A stretch of 6,023 bases of DNA from Thermoplasmata archaeon (lineage in GTDB: Archaea > Thermoplasmatota > Thermoplasmata > Lutacidiplasmatales > UBA184), in NCBI GenBank assembly GCA_030043255.1, contig JASHYB010000042.1, positions 1 through 6,023 on the forward strand, read 5' to 3'. Shown one piece after another: positions 5,662 through 6,023 of this stretch. Positions within the stretch are counted from its first letter, which is position 1. Each line of letters starts with the position of its first letter. A program made the translations under genes and the position numbers. Below the pieces are notes generated by a model. That model had not been told where the DNA came from. It was given only the letters and a program-made list of their open reading frames with translations, and did not search any database.

Positions 5662-5901
5662 TTACGCGGAAAGGACGCGGACCTGCCGGCCCTCGTGGGC
5701 CTTGCGCTCCCGGTCGGACAGCTCGCGCAGGTGGACCGAAACGGTCAGGTTGCCGCTCAGCTCGATCTCTCCGCCGAGGGGCAGCCGGACCGCGAACCGG
5801 TCCAGGCGCAGGTCGACCTGTCCCTGGCGGTTCGACAGCGCTTCGACCAGTTCGAGGAACGGGTTCGGCGGCACGGCGGTGGGGCTCGGAGTGGGGGCCA
5901 T
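5662..5901 (-). CDS. Small conserved-looking protein of unknown function
   Basis: The 79-residue protein begins with a Pro/Thr/Ser-rich tail (residues 1-13). It continues with an amphipathic helix, FLELVEALSNRQG (15-27), and two alternating polar/nonpolar beta-like strands, VDLRLDRFAVRLPLGG (29-44) and EIELSGNLTVSVHLREL (45-61). It ends with a charged helix, SDRERKAHEG (62-71). It has no cysteine, no membrane segment and no signal peptide, so it is likely cytosolic. The balanced composition distinguishes it from the Arg/Pro/Gly-rich sequence in the other frames of the same stretch, which is why I take it as real. The ATG at 5901 is the first in frame; an ATG at 5911 is out of frame. No Shine-Dalgarno site is seen, and only weak TATA-like sequence (around 5923-5938) precedes it. 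I do not recognise the family. It may be co-transcribed with the zinc-ribbon gene, though that has its own promoter. Confidence 0.65.
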   Translation of the reverse strand: MAPTPSPTAVPPNPFLELVEALSNRQGQVDLRLDRFAVRLPLGGEIELSGNLTVSVHLRELSDRERKAHEGRQVRVLSA

Positions 5902-5936
5902 GGTCGGTCATCGTCGCCGGTCGATACGAGCCTATC

Positions 5937-5965
5937 GTTCGTTCGGGCGCGCCAGGGGTTCGTTC
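5937..5965. repeat. Direct repeat GTTCGTTC with 21-base period in a divergent promoter region
   Basis: GTTCGTTC occurs exactly at 5937-5944 and 5958-5965, so starts are 21 bases apart, two turns of the helix. Both copies are in the gap between the 79-residue gene and the gene starting at 6016. The reverse complement core GAACGA appears again at 6011-6016. Same-face spacing would suit two protomers or dimers of a regulator, but an 8-base repeat in about 115 bases can occur by chance. Confidence 0.35.
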
Positions 5966-5978
5966 CATTTGTTAATGG
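5965..5978. promoter_or_regulatory. Dyad CCATT-N4-AATGG just upstream of a TATA box
   Basis: CCATT (5965-5969) and AATGG (5974-5978) form a perfect 5-bp inverted repeat with a 4-base spacer, ending 7 bases before the TATA box at 5986. This touches or flanks the position of the archaeal BRE, where bound regulators can block or recruit TFB. Function is inferred. Confidence 0.35.
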
Positions 5979-5984
5979 TACGAT

Positions 5985-5991
5985 GTATAAA
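5985..5991 (+). promoter_or_regulatory. TATA box of the gene entering at the right edge
   Basis: GTATAAA is the best TATA match in the window and is centred about 27 bases before the ATG at 6016, the spacing of a leaderless archaeal message. Confidence 0.65.
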
Positions 5992-6015
5992 CTCGCAGAG
6001 CGTAGGGGTCGAACG

Positions 6016-6023
6016 ATGCCGGA
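6016..6023 (+). CDS. Start of an unidentified plus-strand gene (cut by window edge)
   Basis: Only ATG CCG GA is present, so no function can be given. The call rests on the TATA box 27 bases upstream and on the lack of any other use for that promoter. The preceding AGGGG (6004-6008) might pass for a weak ribosome binding site at 7 bases spacing, but it would be upstream of the predicted transcription start. Confidence 0.45.

Noticed and set aside
5624..5968. Minus-strand frame of 114 codons over the 79-residue gene, with an ATG at 5911
   Set aside because: Pro/Arg/Gly-rich in the manner of a shadow; the alternative frame gives a helix and beta-strand pattern with balanced composition.
1..6023. 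tRNA, rRNA, CRISPR, insertion sequence or defence-system signals
   Set aside because: I looked for cloverleaf-like sequence, regularly spaced repeats, transposase or nuclease motifs and long terminal repeats, and found none. Gene content and base composition look uniform.

Overview
The window looks like high-GC archaeal DNA (roughly 70 % G+C by eye), possibly Thermoplasmatota or another mesophilic euryarchaeal relative. The archaeal assignment rests mainly on promoter layout. Short AT-rich TATA-like boxes stand out of the GC-rich background, and at several genes they lie about 26-30 bases before the start codon. That leaves no room for a leader and no Shine-Dalgarno site, which is typical of leaderless archaeal genes (Nudix gene at 2673, VIT1 gene at 4637, the small zinc-ribbon gene at 5605 and the gene entering at 6016). 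The proteins are not strongly acidic, so a haloarchaeon is less likely. The lineage is an inference.

Left part (1-2560, all minus strand; transcription runs right to left): a six-helix DUF998-like membrane protein, then a GHMP-family sugar kinase resembling D-glycero-D-manno-heptose 7-phosphate kinase (HddA), then ten bases later a dolichyl-phosphate-mannose-synthase-like family 2 glycosyltransferase cut by the left edge. The kinase and transferase look like an operon for phosphosugar or surface-glycan precursor metabolism.

Middle part (2561-4636): a Nudix hydrolase of the ADP-ribose-pyrophosphatase type diverges from the DUF998 gene and converges on a 14-helix DHA2-type MFS exporter. The coding ends of these two genes overlap tail to tail by about 105 bases. 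The MFS gene shares a 77-base divergent intergenic region, with one near-symmetric TATA element, with a VIT1/CCC1-type iron/manganese transporter.

Right part (4637-6023): the VIT1 gene ends at an 11-bp perfect hairpin. It converges on a 74-residue probable zinc-ribbon protein whose promoter carries a perfect 12-bp palindrome, and behind that lies a 79-residue protein I do not recognise. The last 120 bases are a divergent promoter region with a dyad, a spaced direct repeat and a good TATA box, followed by the first codons of a plus-strand gene.

I see no tRNA, rRNA, CRISPR array, insertion sequence or clear sign of a mobile element. The genes are mostly ordinary housekeeping or transport families. 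The less explained material is the pair of small proteins at the right and the control elements around them.
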